Position numbers and translations under genes: made by a program. Positions 34,878-43,514 of a DNA stretch of 64,000 nucleotides are shown piece by piece (position 1 is the stretch's first letter; every line of letters starts with the position of its first letter). Below the pieces are notes generated by a model that saw only the letters and a list, made by a program, of their open reading frames with translations, was not told where the DNA came from and searched no databases. Source of the stretch: Acidobacteriota bacterium (lineage in GTDB: Bacteria; Acidobacteriota; Vicinamibacteria; Vicinamibacterales; UBA2999); NCBI GenBank assembly GCA_016184455.1, contig JACPCS010000119.1:1-64000 (forward strand), written 5' to 3'.

Positions 34878-36200
34878 TCAGCGGGTGAGCGCCGTGCGCT
34901 CGGCGTCGACGTCGGCTTCCCACGCATCAATCAGCGGCCACAGCGTGCGGATCAGATCGACGCGGTCGCGAGCGAGGTCGTTGTGCTCGCCAATGTCCGC
35001 GCGCAGGTTGAACAGATACGCCGCGTTGCCCTGCACCAGCAGCTTCCAGTCGCCACGCCTGACGGCCTTCTGCGTCTGCGTGCGCCAGAAGAGCGTGCGC
35101 TCGACCGGCGCGGCCTGACCGGACAGGATGGGGATCAGATTCATCCCTTCGAGACGCGCCTCGGGCGGCACCGGCGTGTTGGTCGCCGCCAGAATTGACG
35201 CGGTGATGTCCATGAAGATGCCCGGCCGGCCGCTGGTTCTCCCGGCCGGCAGCCGCCCCGGCCAGCGAAAGATCGCCGGCACCCGGATGCCGCCTTCCCA
35301 CAGCGTCCCCTTCCGGTTCGAGAGCGGCGTGTTCCGCGAGAGCCACTCGCCCCCGTTGTCGTTGGTGAAGATGACCAGCGTATTCCGCTCGAGGCCGAGT
35401 TTCGCGAGCGCTTGCAGAATCTGCCCGACGCCGGCATCGGCGCGCTCGAGCATCGCCGCATAGTCCTTCCGCGTCCGCGTGGGAGTGTCGAGCGGACCCT
35501 CGAAGGCGACCGCCCTCGCCTCCGAATGGCGATCCGGCGGCTGGAAAGGCCAGTGCGCCGCGTTGTAGGCCACGTCGAGAAAGAACGGCTCCGACGCGTG
35601 CTGCTCGATGAACCGCACGGCGCGTGCGGTGATCAGATCGGTCATGTAGCCGTCGACCGTGACCGGCGTGGTGTTCTCGAACAGGTCGTCGAGGCCGCTC
35701 GCGGCTTCGTGCGTGTAGAAATCGATGGCCCCGCTCTTGAACCCGAAGAAGTAGTCGAAACCGTGCTCGTTGGGGCCGAACTCCGGCTTCCACCCGAGGT
35801 GCCACTTGCCGACGAGTCCCGTCGCGTACCCGTTCTTCTTCAGGAGCTGCGGCAGCGAGCGTCCGGTTGGGAGCAGCCCGCGATCCCTTGGACCGGCGCT
35901 CGGCAAGGCGACCTCTAGGCCGACGCGCTGCTGGTACCGGCCGGTCATGAGCATGGCGCGCGTCGGCGTACACACGGGCGCGGCGTAGAAGTCGGTCAGC
36001 TTGACGCCTTCACGCGCCAGTCGATCGACATTCGGCGTCCGGATGTCGGTGACCCCGTACGGCCCGAAGTCCCCGTATCCCACATCGTCTGTGACGATGA
36101 GCACGACGTTCGGCCGTTTGGCGCGATCCGGCTGGACCTGCGCCGCCGCAGGCACGACGCTGCAGACGAGGAGGACCGCACCCGCGATCGATCTACTCAT
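34878..36200 (-). CDS. Exported type I sulfatase (formylglycine-dependent)
   Basis: 440 residues from ATG 36200. A signal peptide ends A-A-A-Q. N-V-V-L-I-V-T-D-D-V gives the metal-binding Asp pair (residues 38-39). The sulfatase signature C-T-P-T-R starts at Cys77, to be matured to formylglycine, with M-T-G-R following. G-K-W-H-L-G and T-N-D-N-G-G complete the active site. It removes sulfate esters in the periplasm. No maturase gene is in the window. The ATG overlaps the end of the upstream PQQ dehydrogenase by 8 nt, so they are cotranscribed. Confidence 0.94.
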   Translation of the reverse strand: MSRSIAGAVLLVCSVVPAAAQVQPDRAKRPNVVLIVTDDVGYGDFGPYGVTDIRTPNVDRLAREGVKLTDFYAAPVCTPTRAMLMTGRYQQRVGLEVALPSAGPRDRGLLPTGRSLPQLLKKNGYATGLVGKWHLGWKPEFGPNEHGFDYFFGFKSGAIDFYTHEAASGLDDLFENTTPVTVDGYMTDLITARAVRFIEQHASEPFFLDVAYNAAHWPFQPPDRHSEARAVAFEGPLDTPTRTRKDYAAMLERADAGVGQILQALAKLGLERNTLVIFTNDNGGEWLSRNTPLSNRKGTLWEGGIRVPAIFRWPGRLPAGRTSGRPGIFMDITASILAATNTPVPPEARLEGMNLIPILSGQAAPVERTLFWRTQTQKAVRRGDWKLLVQGNAAYLFNLRADIGEHNDLARDRVDLIRTLWPLIDAWEADVDAERTALTR

Positions 36201-38211
36201 TGGGCAGCCTGAACGCCACGAGCTCGCTGCTGGAGTTGCCGCCTCCGATCGCCACGACAACGTACTGGCGGCCGTCGAGCATGTAGGTCATCGGCGATCC
36301 CGTCTGCGGCGCCGGCATGTACACCGCGCCCACGTCCTTGCCGCTCGCCTTGTCGTATGCGCGCAGCATGGCGCCACGGCGTCCGTCGGGGAGCGTGAAG
36401 AACCCGCCCTCGCCGGCAATCACCAGGCTCTTCGTCGTGAGCGTCCCGATGCGCCCAGGACGCCCTGTCCGCGGAATCTTCAGACCTTTGAGCGCCGGGT
36501 GATTCCGAATGGTGTCGGGCGTCTCGCCATGCGGCACCTGCCAGACAATCTCGCCCTTGTTGAGATCGATGGCTGTGATGCGGGCATACGGCGGCTTGAT
36601 GAGCGGAAGTCCCTGCACGGTTACCGTGCCGCCGCCTTCGTCTCCACCGCCCCCGCCCTCTCCCGCAGGCTTGGGCGGCGCCTTCGGATCCGGCGCGACG
36701 CCGCGGATGTAGTCCATGTCCGACCGCTTCGCATCGTTGATCAGCCCGAGCGGCGTGACCGTCGTCACCGAGTAGATGTAGAGGAAGCCCGTTTCCGGAT
36801 CGTAGGAGCCGCCCGGCCAGTTCGCGCCGCCGCCCGCCGACGGCAGCATCAGCGTGCCGAGCGGACCCTCGAACGTGCTCACCACGGCCGGCGTGAAGAT
36901 CGGGCCCATCTTGTAGCGTGACGCGATCTTCATCGCCTCGGCGCGCAGCTCCGGCGTGAAGTCGATCAGGTCATCGACGGTCACTCCCTGCCGGTCGAAG
37001 GCGGGCGGCTTCGTGGGGAACCGCTGCGTCGGCGAGTACCACTCGGTCGGCACGTCGCCTTTCGCCACCGGCCGCTCCTCGATCGGCCACACCGGCTCAC
37101 CGGTCTCACGATCGAGGACGTAGACCCACGCCTGCTTGGTCGGCTGCGCGATGGCGCGAATCTTCCGGCCGTTGACGGTGATGTCGGCGAGGATCGGCGC
37201 GCACGGAATGTCCCAGTCCCAGATGTCGTGATGGATGAACTGGTAGTGCCACTTGCGCGTGCCGGTCTTGAGATCGAGGGCGACGAGGCCGGACGTGAAC
37301 AGATTGGCGCCAGGACGGTGACCCCCGTAGTAATCGCCGGTCGCGTCCTCCACCGGCAGGTACACGAGCCCGAGCTCCTCGTCTATGGACATGTGCGCCC
37401 ACACGCCCGCGTTGCCGGTGTAGCTCCATGCGTTGTTCAGCCACGTGTCGTTGCCGAACTCACCCTCCTGCGGAACCGTATGGAAAATCCAGAGCCGTTT
37501 CCCGGTGACCACGTCGTACGCGCGGATATACCCCTTCTGGTTGCGGCGGCTCTTCGGTGCCGCGCCAGAGAGGTGCGCCGCGCCGATCATGATCGTGTTC
37601 CCCGACACGATCGGCGCCGCGTGCAGGCCGATCTCGCCGGTGACCGGATCCATCTCCTGGTCGTCATCGGTCTTGAGGTCGACGATGCCGCCCTTGCCGA
37701 AGCTCGGAATCGGGCGGCCGATCTTCGCGTCGAGCGCGATCAGTTGGTAGCCGGGGGTGACGTAGAGAATCCGCTCTTCCTTGCCGCTGGTCCAGTACGC
37801 GACGCCGCGGCCCGAGAGCTGGCGGGGCGCCGATTCGCCGCGCTTGCCCTCGTCCAGCGCGTATTTCCAGAGCAGCTCGCCGGTGGCGGCGTTCAGCGCG
37901 ACGACCGACCGGCGCGTGCCCGCGGTCGCGTAGAGCACGCCGTTCACCATCAGCGGGGTCGTCTGCAGGTTGAATTCAGGACGCGGACCGAGATTGTCGG
38001 TCTTGAACCGCCACGCGACTTCCAGCTTGCTGAAATTGCTCGCGTTGATCTGGTCGAGCGGGGAGTAGCGCGTCTGGCGAAGATCGCTCCCGTAGGTACG
38101 CCACTCGACCATCTGCGAGCCGGACTGCCCGCTCAGCGGCAACGCCGCCAGCAGGAGCAGACAGCTCACCGCGCCCAGACCGGCGACCAGGCGACAGAAC
38201 CTTCGCGTCAT
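36193..38211 (-). CDS. Exported PQQ-dependent dehydrogenase (membrane GDH-like propeller)
   Basis: 672 residues. A signal peptide precedes an eight-bladed propeller with PQQ-type repeats (A-L-N-A-A-T-G-E-L-L-W, A-L-D-L-K-T-G-T-R-K-W, A-I-D-L-N-K-G-E-I-V-W). The substrate side is seen in H-H-D-I-W-D-W-D-I-P. A Gly-rich low-complexity insert (about 520-535) is odd. No cytochrome c domain is present. It would oxidise an alcohol or sugar in the periplasm and pass electrons to quinone or a cytochrome. It is the upstream partner of the sulfatase and VOC genes; no pqq biosynthesis genes are nearby. Confidence 0.92.
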   Translation of the reverse strand: MTRRFCRLVAGLGAVSCLLLLAALPLSGQSGSQMVEWRTYGSDLRQTRYSPLDQINASNFSKLEVAWRFKTDNLGPRPEFNLQTTPLMVNGVLYATAGTRRSVVALNAATGELLWKYALDEGKRGESAPRQLSGRGVAYWTSGKEERILYVTPGYQLIALDAKIGRPIPSFGKGGIVDLKTDDDQEMDPVTGEIGLHAAPIVSGNTIMIGAAHLSGAAPKSRRNQKGYIRAYDVVTGKRLWIFHTVPQEGEFGNDTWLNNAWSYTGNAGVWAHMSIDEELGLVYLPVEDATGDYYGGHRPGANLFTSGLVALDLKTGTRKWHYQFIHHDIWDWDIPCAPILADITVNGRKIRAIAQPTKQAWVYVLDRETGEPVWPIEERPVAKGDVPTEWYSPTQRFPTKPPAFDRQGVTVDDLIDFTPELRAEAMKIASRYKMGPIFTPAVVSTFEGPLGTLMLPSAGGGANWPGGSYDPETGFLYIYSVTTVTPLGLINDAKRSDMDYIRGVAPDPKAPPKPAGEGGGGGDEGGGTVTVQGLPLIKPPYARITAIDLNKGEIVWQVPHGETPDTIRNHPALKGLKIPRTGRPGRIGTLTTKSLVIAGEGGFFTLPDGRRGAMLRAYDKASGKDVGAVYMPAPQTGSPMTYMLDGRQYVVVAIGGGNSSSELVAFRLPNE

Positions 38212-38236
38212 AGTGCCTCCTCGAGTAGCGGCTCGG

Positions 38237-39088
38237 TCAGGGCGCCAGCCCCTCGGTCACCTCGATGTAGGTGCCCCACGGGTCGGTCATGAATGCGACC
38301 TTGGCGCGCGTGTTCGGAATCTGCCGCGGCGCGGCATCGAACGTGAGGCCGTGCGACGCGAGCTTCTTCTCGAACTCCTCGATGTTCTTCACGTCGAAGC
38401 CGAGGTGATCGATCGCGCGGCCCCGTGTTCCGGCGAGCTTGCCCATCCCGGCCGAAAACGACAGGTTGAATCGGTGGATGTAGTCGGTCTCGATGACGCC
38501 CGGCCGCGCCACGCGCTGCCGCCTGCCAGGAAAGAGGCCGAAGACCTTCGCGTACCACGCCTGCATCGCGGGGATATCGGCCTCGGCGGGATAGAGGTGG
38601 ATGTGGTCCATGCTGACCGGTCCCGGCAGCGATGGATCGCCGAAGACCTCCACGCGAACGCCGGTCTCCGGCGCGTAGACGTATCCCTGATTCGGATTCA
38701 CCTCGCCGACGTCGTACTTGATTCCGGCCGCCTTCCAGCGGGCGCGCACGGCGGCGATGTCCTTGTAGACGAAGCCGAAGTGATCGAAGACGGATCCGGC
38801 GGCCGGCCCGGCGGCGTCGGCCTGCCGCAGCATGATGAAGATGCCGGGAAACTGGATCAGCGTGAGCGGCCCGTTGGTGACCAGCGTGCCGCCCAGCATC
38901 TCGGTCCAGAAGCGCTTCTGCGCCTCGACGTCCTTCACCGTGACATGGATGTGGCCGAGCGCCACACCCATGTCGTTGGCCGGCGCCAGCTGTGCCCGCG
39001 CCGGAGTTGTCCACGCGAGCGCAAACAGCGAGGCAGCGAGCACACAGGTCCGGCTCGAGCCGGACGCCACGTAACGGCGCGTCTTCAT
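38237..39088 (-). CDS. Exported two-module VOC protein
   Basis: 283 residues with a signal peptide (cleavage near A-R-A-Q). There are two VOC modules: G-H-I-H-V-T-V-K-D-V at about 45-170 and D-H-I-H-L-Y-P at about 160-280, the latter ending W-G-T-Y-I-E-V-T. The layout recalls extradiol dioxygenases, which carry two such modules and use iron to cleave catechol rings, but the export signal is unusual. It lies in the same direction between the FAH-family gene and the PQQ dehydrogenase. Confidence 0.88.
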   Translation of the reverse strand: MKTRRYVASGSSRTCVLAASLFALAWTTPARAQLAPANDMGVALGHIHVTVKDVEAQKRFWTEMLGGTLVTNGPLTLIQFPGIFIMLRQADAAGPAAGSVFDHFGFVYKDIAAVRARWKAAGIKYDVGEVNPNQGYVYAPETGVRVEVFGDPSLPGPVSMDHIHLYPAEADIPAMQAWYAKVFGLFPGRRQRVARPGVIETDYIHRFNLSFSAGMGKLAGTRGRAIDHLGFDVKNIEEFEKKLASHGLTFDAAPRQIPNTRAKVAFMTDPWGTYIEVTEGLAP

Positions 39089-39107
39089 GGTGCAGATGGC
39101 GGCCGCG

Positions 39108-40226
39108 CTACCGCGAGCTCGTCGTCGTGGGACGCGCGCCCTCGGCGACCAGCGTGTTCGTCAGCGTGCCGAGCCCCTCGTACGAGCAGACCTGCGTGTC
39201 GCCGGGGATCAGGTGCCGGCCGAGGCCGCCGTGCGAGCCCGGGGGCGTGCCGAGCGCGATCACCGTGCCCACCGGCAGTGTGAGCATGTTCGAGAGATAC
39301 GCCGCGTACTCGTACATGCTGTGCCACGCCTGGTTCGTGTTCGAATCCTGCACCAGCGTGCCCGCGACCGTCATCTTGAGCCGCATGTTCAGCGGATCCG
39401 CGAATTCCTGCGGCACGACGAACGGACCGACCGGCTTGAAGCTGTCCCACCCCTTCTGTACCAGCCAGTCCTGCCGGATCGGGTCGGGCGTGCGTTCCTG
39501 CCGATCCGAGATGTCGTTCGTGTTGGCATAGCCGAACATGTAGTTCTTCACCTGGTCGACCGGCACGCGCCGCATCGGGCGGCCGACGATGCCGAGCAGC
39601 TCGCACTCGTACTCGTAGTCCTTGCGCCGGTCGGCGTGCCAGTTGATCACCGGGTCGCCGTCGCCGATGAAGACCTCCGGCGTGTTCGGAATCATGAAGA
39701 GGCGCGGGTTCTGCGGCCGATCGTCGTTGGCCGCGCGCTCCCAGAGGCCCGGCATCGACGGCGGAATCTGGCGCGGCTGCGCGGGCGGCGGCGTGCCCGG
39801 GACGGGACGGTAGTTGGAGAACCCGTAGAAGGCCAGCCGCGGCACGAACGGCCGCAACGCGTCGACCGCCTTGTAGTCGTGCGCATAGGCCGGCCGCTTC
39901 GCGGCGTTCAGCGTCGGTCCCACCTGCGCGACGATCTGCTTGATCTTCGGCCCCACGGTGCTCCACTGGTCCATGATCGACAGCAGGTCGCCTGGAATGC
40001 CCGCCACGTTCGCGGCCTTGGCCGCAGGCATCAGCTCCACGACGAAGCCGCCAATCTGCTGCGGCTCGGTGGGGTGCCGCATCACCACGCCGACAAACGT
40101 GCGGTTCTGATACGCGAACATGCCCAGACCAAAGCGCTCGGACGTCTGCGCCTGCACCGTGGGCATCCAGACGCCGGCGATCGCCAGCAGCACGGCGACC
40201 GTAAGACCCGAAAGTACCTTTTGCAT
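39108..40226 (-). CDS. Fumarylacetoacetate-hydrolase-family protein with a signal peptide
   Basis: 372 residues. The N-terminus (K-V-L-S-G-L-T-V-A-V-L-L-A-I-A-G-V, cleavage near V-Q-A-Q) is a signal peptide. The FAH fold is clear: D-Y-E-Y-E-C-E-L with the acidic metal ligands, G-Y-A-N-T-N-D-I-S-D-R, K-G-W-D-S-F-K-P-V-G-P and G-T-P-P-G-S with G-D-T-Q-V at the end. FAH enzymes hydrate or cleave acyl-pyruvates after aromatic ring opening. A periplasmic version next to an exported VOC protein suggests extracytoplasmic ring degradation. Confidence 0.9.
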   Translation of the reverse strand: MQKVLSGLTVAVLLAIAGVWMPTVQAQTSERFGLGMFAYQNRTFVGVVMRHPTEPQQIGGFVVELMPAAKAANVAGIPGDLLSIMDQWSTVGPKIKQIVAQVGPTLNAAKRPAYAHDYKAVDALRPFVPRLAFYGFSNYRPVPGTPPPAQPRQIPPSMPGLWERAANDDRPQNPRLFMIPNTPEVFIGDGDPVINWHADRRKDYEYECELLGIVGRPMRRVPVDQVKNYMFGYANTNDISDRQERTPDPIRQDWLVQKGWDSFKPVGPFVVPQEFADPLNMRLKMTVAGTLVQDSNTNQAWHSMYEYAAYLSNMLTLPVGTVIALGTPPGSHGGLGRHLIPGDTQVCSYEGLGTLTNTLVAEGARPTTTSSR

Positions 40227-40301
40227 GGCTGTCCTCCGCCAGAAAGGCTCATCTTGGGAGCGCGCCGTTCGCCTGTCAAGCGGAAAGCCCGGGCTCGCGT
40301 G

Positions 40302-42308
40302 CTAGGATTTCGGCCGCATTCGATGCGCACATTTCTGCTCGCGTGGGGCGTTCTCGCCGCCGTGAACGGCCTGCTGCTCTCGTGCGACGCCTCCGCCCAG
40401 GACACCACGATTCGCCTCGAGGGTAACGGCCGGCTCGGGCCGGCCGCCGACGAACATCGCGGCACCTCCGCCGCGTACGGCTACGAGGGCACGCCGCACT
40501 CGGTGGTCCCCGCGATGATCGCCCTCGCCGGAATCGTTGCTGATGACGTGGTGTACGAGCCGGGATGCGGAGACGCGCGCGTGCTCATCGCCGCACTCGA
40601 GGCGGGCGCGCGGAAAGGGCTCGGCGTCGATATCGACCCCGACCTCGCGGAGGTTGCCTACGCCGCAGTCAAAACCGCCGGCCTCGAGGACCGGCTCGAG
40701 ATCCGCTGGGGGAACGCGCTGGGCGTGGACATGTCGCAGGCGACGGTTGTGTTCCTCTTCATGGGTGAGGCGTTCAATCTGCGCATCCGCCCGCTGCTCT
40801 GGCAGCAGCTTCCCGTCGGCGCGCGGGTCGTGTCGAACGACTTCGGGATGGGCGACTGGGCGCCCGATCGCACGGTACGCGTCGAGACGCCCGGCCGCAC
40901 CTACACGCTCTACCGCTGGACGATCACGCAGGCGATCAAGGACCGCGTGCGCGTTCCCTAACGCGTCCCGGCGGCTAGGCGCGCCGACACGTGCGCCTGC
41001 GCGATGACCCACGCCCGAATCGCCTCGGCCCCCTCCGCATCGATCACCTGCGCGAACGACGCCATCCCGTTCGCCTTCAGCCCGCCGCCAAGGACGACAG
41101 CGGCCCACGTGTCTTTCGATCCGAGCGCCGCGCTGTAGCGCAGGTCCGGCAGGATGCCGAGGTTCGTATGGTCTCGGTTTGGTCATAGCCGCGCTCAGGT
41201 TTCTGCGCGTGCCTTCACCAAGTGAATGCGGCGTAAAGCCTCGGAATCTCTGAAAAGGTAGGTGACACTCATATTTGCGAAGGAAATTCAAGAATCTCTT
41301 GTAATCCTCGGCGTCCATGTTGAAGAGAGGGATCAGTTCTTTATAGCTGCCCCTAGTGACCTGAAGACCCTTCGCCACAACAGCCCGAACATCTTCTCGC
41401 GTTAGATCGCGCGACATGAACGGCTCGTAGACTCTCGACCAGAATGAGCCCCCATCATTAACAATCTGGTCGTAGAGCACCACCGCCATCGATGGCGCTG
41501 CAGGTCCGGTTTGGCTGCGAAACCCTGCATCCGCGCTCGACGAGGGGCTCAAGATCTCAGCTGGGAGATCGAGCGGAGTGATTAGCTTCGAGCGAAAACG
41601 GACGACCAAACGCTCAGCGACGTTTTTCACCTCTCGCACGTTGCCTGGCCAGTCGTAACTCTGCAGCAAGCACAACGCTTCGGGCGTTATCTCCGGCGTC
41701 GTCGTTCGATGGACGTCACTATATATCTTCAGGAAATGCGCGAATAGAACAGCCACGTCCTCCCGACGGTCACGCAATGGGGGAATCTCGAGATGAATGA
41801 CGTTCAATCGGTAGTAAAGATCTTCACGAAACTCTCCCACGGCGATTCGATCCAGAAGGCTCCGATTAGTCGCAGCGATGACGCGCACATCGACGATTGT
41901 CGGCGTTCGATCGCTCCCGACGCGCTGGATCTCGCCGGTCTCCAGGAACCGCAGCAGGAGTGCCTGCATCCGCAAGCTCATCTCACCGACCTCATCTAGA
42001 AAGATCGTGCCGCCATCTGCGTGCTCGAGCCAACCGCGCTTATCCCGGTACGCGTCGGTGAAGCTGCCGCGTACGTGTCCGAACAACTCCGATTCAAGGA
42101 GCGAGTCAGGTACGCCAGCACAATTGATTGTCACCAACGCCCGCTGACTTCGGCGACATTTCTGATGGATCAAACGAGCGACTACTTCCTTGCCAACTCC
42201 ACTCGGCCCGGTGATCAAGACCTTCGCGTCCGAGAGCGCAGCGTACTCGATTTCCTGCTCAATCGCACGAATGCGGTCGGAGTCGCCTATGAGCACGGGC
42301 TGTATCAT
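40302..42308 (-). CDS. Sigma-54-dependent activator with lost stop codon (read-through fusion)
   Basis: From ATG 42308. Residues about 1-235 form the AAA+ domain: G-P-S-G-V-G-K-E Walker A, D-E-V-G-E-M Walker B, and at the sigma-54 contact loop G-S-F-T-D-A in place of the usual G-A/S-F-T-G-A. Residues about 290-355 match the C-terminal domain of the paralogue upstream (Y-K-R-F-L-N-F-L-R-K). At about residue 381 (base 41166) the frame enters the 178-bp repeat and continues through the antisense of the methyltransferase to a stop at 40302. That 290-residue tail is not a protein domain. There is no N-terminal sensor domain. Confidence 0.75.
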   Translation of the reverse strand: MIQPVLIGDSDRIRAIEQEIEYAALSDAKVLITGPSGVGKEVVARLIHQKCRRSQRALVTINCAGVPDSLLESELFGHVRGSFTDAYRDKRGWLEHADGGTIFLDEVGEMSLRMQALLLRFLETGEIQRVGSDRTPTIVDVRVIAATNRSLLDRIAVGEFREDLYYRLNVIHLEIPPLRDRREDVAVLFAHFLKIYSDVHRTTTPEITPEALCLLQSYDWPGNVREVKNVAERLVVRFRSKLITPLDLPAEILSPSSSADAGFRSQTGPAAPSMAVVLYDQIVNDGGSFWSRVYEPFMSRDLTREDVRAVVAKGLQVTRGSYKELIPLFNMDAEDYKRFLNFLRKYECHLPFQRFRGFTPHSLGEGTRRNLSAAMTKPRPYEPRHPAGPALQRGARIERHVGRCRPWRRAEGERDGVVRAGDRCGGGRGDSGVGHRAGARVGAPSRRDALGNAHAVLDRLRDRPAVERVGAAGRLDAYRAIGRPVAHPEVVRHDPRADGKLLPEQRADAQIERLTHEEEHNRRLRHVHAQRVPPADLEPVLEAGGFDCGVGNLREVGVDIDAEPFPRARLECGDEHARVSASRLVHHVISNDSGEGDHRGDHRVRRALVAVRGGGAAMFVGGRPEPAVTLEANRGVLGGGVAREQQAVHGGENAPREQKCAHRMRPKS
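40323..40961 (+). CDS. SAM-dependent methyltransferase with an apparent lipoprotein signal
   Basis: 212 residues from ATG 40323. The N-terminus (L-L-A-W-G-V-L-A-A-V-N-G-L-L-L-S-C-D) looks like a signal with an L-L-S-C lipobox. The core is a class I methyltransferase: V-Y-E-P-G-C-G-D-A-R-V (motif I), G-V-D-I-D-P (motif II), then W-G-N-A and V-F-L-F-M. Export is hard to reconcile with cytoplasmic SAM. Its TAA overlaps the stop of the convergent PQQ dehydrogenase fragment. The core is certain; the localisation is inference. Confidence 0.88.
   Translation: MRTFLLAWGVLAAVNGLLLSCDASAQDTTIRLEGNGRLGPAADEHRGTSAAYGYEGTPHSVVPAMIALAGIVADDVVYEPGCGDARVLIAALEAGARKGLGVDIDPDLAEVAYAAVKTAGLEDRLEIRWGNALGVDMSQATVVFLFMGEAFNLRIRPLLWQQLPVGARVVSNDFGMGDWAPDRTVRVETPGRTYTLYRWTITQAIKDRVRVP
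40958..41166 (-). pseudogene. Displaced 3' end of a PQQ dehydrogenase gene
   Basis: The frame reads N-L-G-I-L-P-D-L-R-Y-S-A-A-L, then W-V-I-A-Q-A-H-V, identical to the end of the gene at 45298-47376 apart from one substitution. It then has its own tail S-A-R-L-A-A-G-T-R and a stop at 40958-40960. This keeps the original downstream context, so it appears to be the native 3' end, cut off from its 5' part by the block 41167-45331. Confidence 0.8.
40989..41166. repeat. 178-bp direct repeat, left copy
   Basis: Identical to 45332-45509 except for two substitutions (98.9 percent by direct alignment). Similarity ends abruptly at both sides. It marks the left boundary of the lower-GC island. Confidence 0.95.
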
Positions 42309-42378
42309 GATCGCAACATGTCGCCGTACGAATCACGAGTCACTCTAACTGACAGCTTTCTGCAGCCAGTGGAACCGG

Positions 42379-43464
42379 TCATCGGTAATCCTTGAACGGG
42401 AGTTGGCAGTCGTGTTTTCGAAGAAAGTTCAGAAACCTCTTGTAATCCCTCCGGTCCATATTGAAGAGACGTGTCACAACCTTGTAATTGCCTCTTGCCT
42501 CCTCAAGTCCTTTCCTCACCAGCTCGCGTACATTGCTCCGAGTAATCTCCCGTTGCATGTACAGTGGGTAAACGACTGTCCAAAAGGACTCCCTTTCTTC
42601 GACTAGCCGCTTGTACAGGTCATCGGCGACCGTACGACGACGCTCCCGTAGAGGGCGGTACGCCGGTTCATCCGAGGCAATCCCGGGCGGCAGGTCCTCA
42701 CGGCGCACCACATCACGTCGGCACGTCACCAGGAGCCTTTCAATCACGTTCTCGAGCTCCCGTATGTTCCCAGGCCATCTATATTGAATGAGCGCTTTCA
42801 TGGCCGTCTCATCAAGAGCGATGGGACGGGTTCTATCGACCGCAGCGGACCCTTTCAGGAAATGATCAACCAGTAGAGGGATGTCCTCTTTCCGCTCTCG
42901 GAGGGGCGGCACGCTGATGTGTATCACGTTGAGACGATAGAACAAGTCCTCTCGGAACTGCCCCAGAGCAACCAGCTCTCCCAGATTTCGATTGGTCGCC
43001 GCAATGATTCGAACGTTGACCTTCGAACCCACGCGGTCGGCCCCCACTTTCTGCAGTTCTCCGGTCTCGAGGAAGCGCAGCAGCATCCCCTGCATGCGCA
43101 GCGTCATCTCGCCAATTTCGTCGAGGAACACAGTCCCGCCGTTGGCCAGTTCAAACTTACCGGGCTTGTCGCGGTACGCACCCGTGAAGCTCCCTTTGAC
43201 ATGCCCAAATAGCTCCGACTCAAGCAGGGTTTCCGGCAAGCCAGCGCAGTTCACGGGAACGAATGGCGCATGCACTCTCGTGCCATACGCATGGATCAGC
43301 CTCGCGACGATCTCCTTTCCCACACCGCTCTCGCCTGTAATGAGAACCTTCGCGTCCGAGCCGGCAACATGTTCGATTTCCTGCCTGAGCTCAGTCGTCG
43401 CGGGGCTGAGTCCAATCAAGCCAACGGAGCCCTGCATCCTCATACCCGAACTCATTCTGAACAT
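42379..43464 (-). CDS. Sigma-54-dependent activator without sensor domain
   Basis: 361 residues. The AAA+ domain has G-E-S-G-V-G-K-E (Walker A), G-S-F-T-G-A (sigma-54 loop, near-canonical), D-E-I-G-E-M (Walker B) and the R-finger region F-R-E-D-L-F-Y-R-L-N-V. The C-terminal domain (G-N-Y-K-V-V-T-R-L-F-N-M-D-R-R-D-Y-K-R-F) is a FIS-like DNA-binding variant common in Acidobacteriota. There is no receiver or GAF domain at the N-terminus, so activity may be set by expression or a partner protein. The start may be a later ATG (43443 or 43437), which aligns better with the paralogue 70 nt downstream. Confidence 0.9.
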   Translation of the reverse strand: MFRMSSGMRMQGSVGLIGLSPATTELRQEIEHVAGSDAKVLITGESGVGKEIVARLIHAYGTRVHAPFVPVNCAGLPETLLESELFGHVKGSFTGAYRDKPGKFELANGGTVFLDEIGEMTLRMQGMLLRFLETGELQKVGADRVGSKVNVRIIAATNRNLGELVALGQFREDLFYRLNVIHISVPPLRERKEDIPLLVDHFLKGSAAVDRTRPIALDETAMKALIQYRWPGNIRELENVIERLLVTCRRDVVRREDLPPGIASDEPAYRPLRERRRTVADDLYKRLVEERESFWTVVYPLYMQREITRSNVRELVRKGLEEARGNYKVVTRLFNMDRRDYKRFLNFLRKHDCQLPFKDYR

Positions 43465-43514
43465 CCAGCCGACGCGGCCACCGCAACTAGCGAGACTTCA
43501 CAGAGAACCACTTG

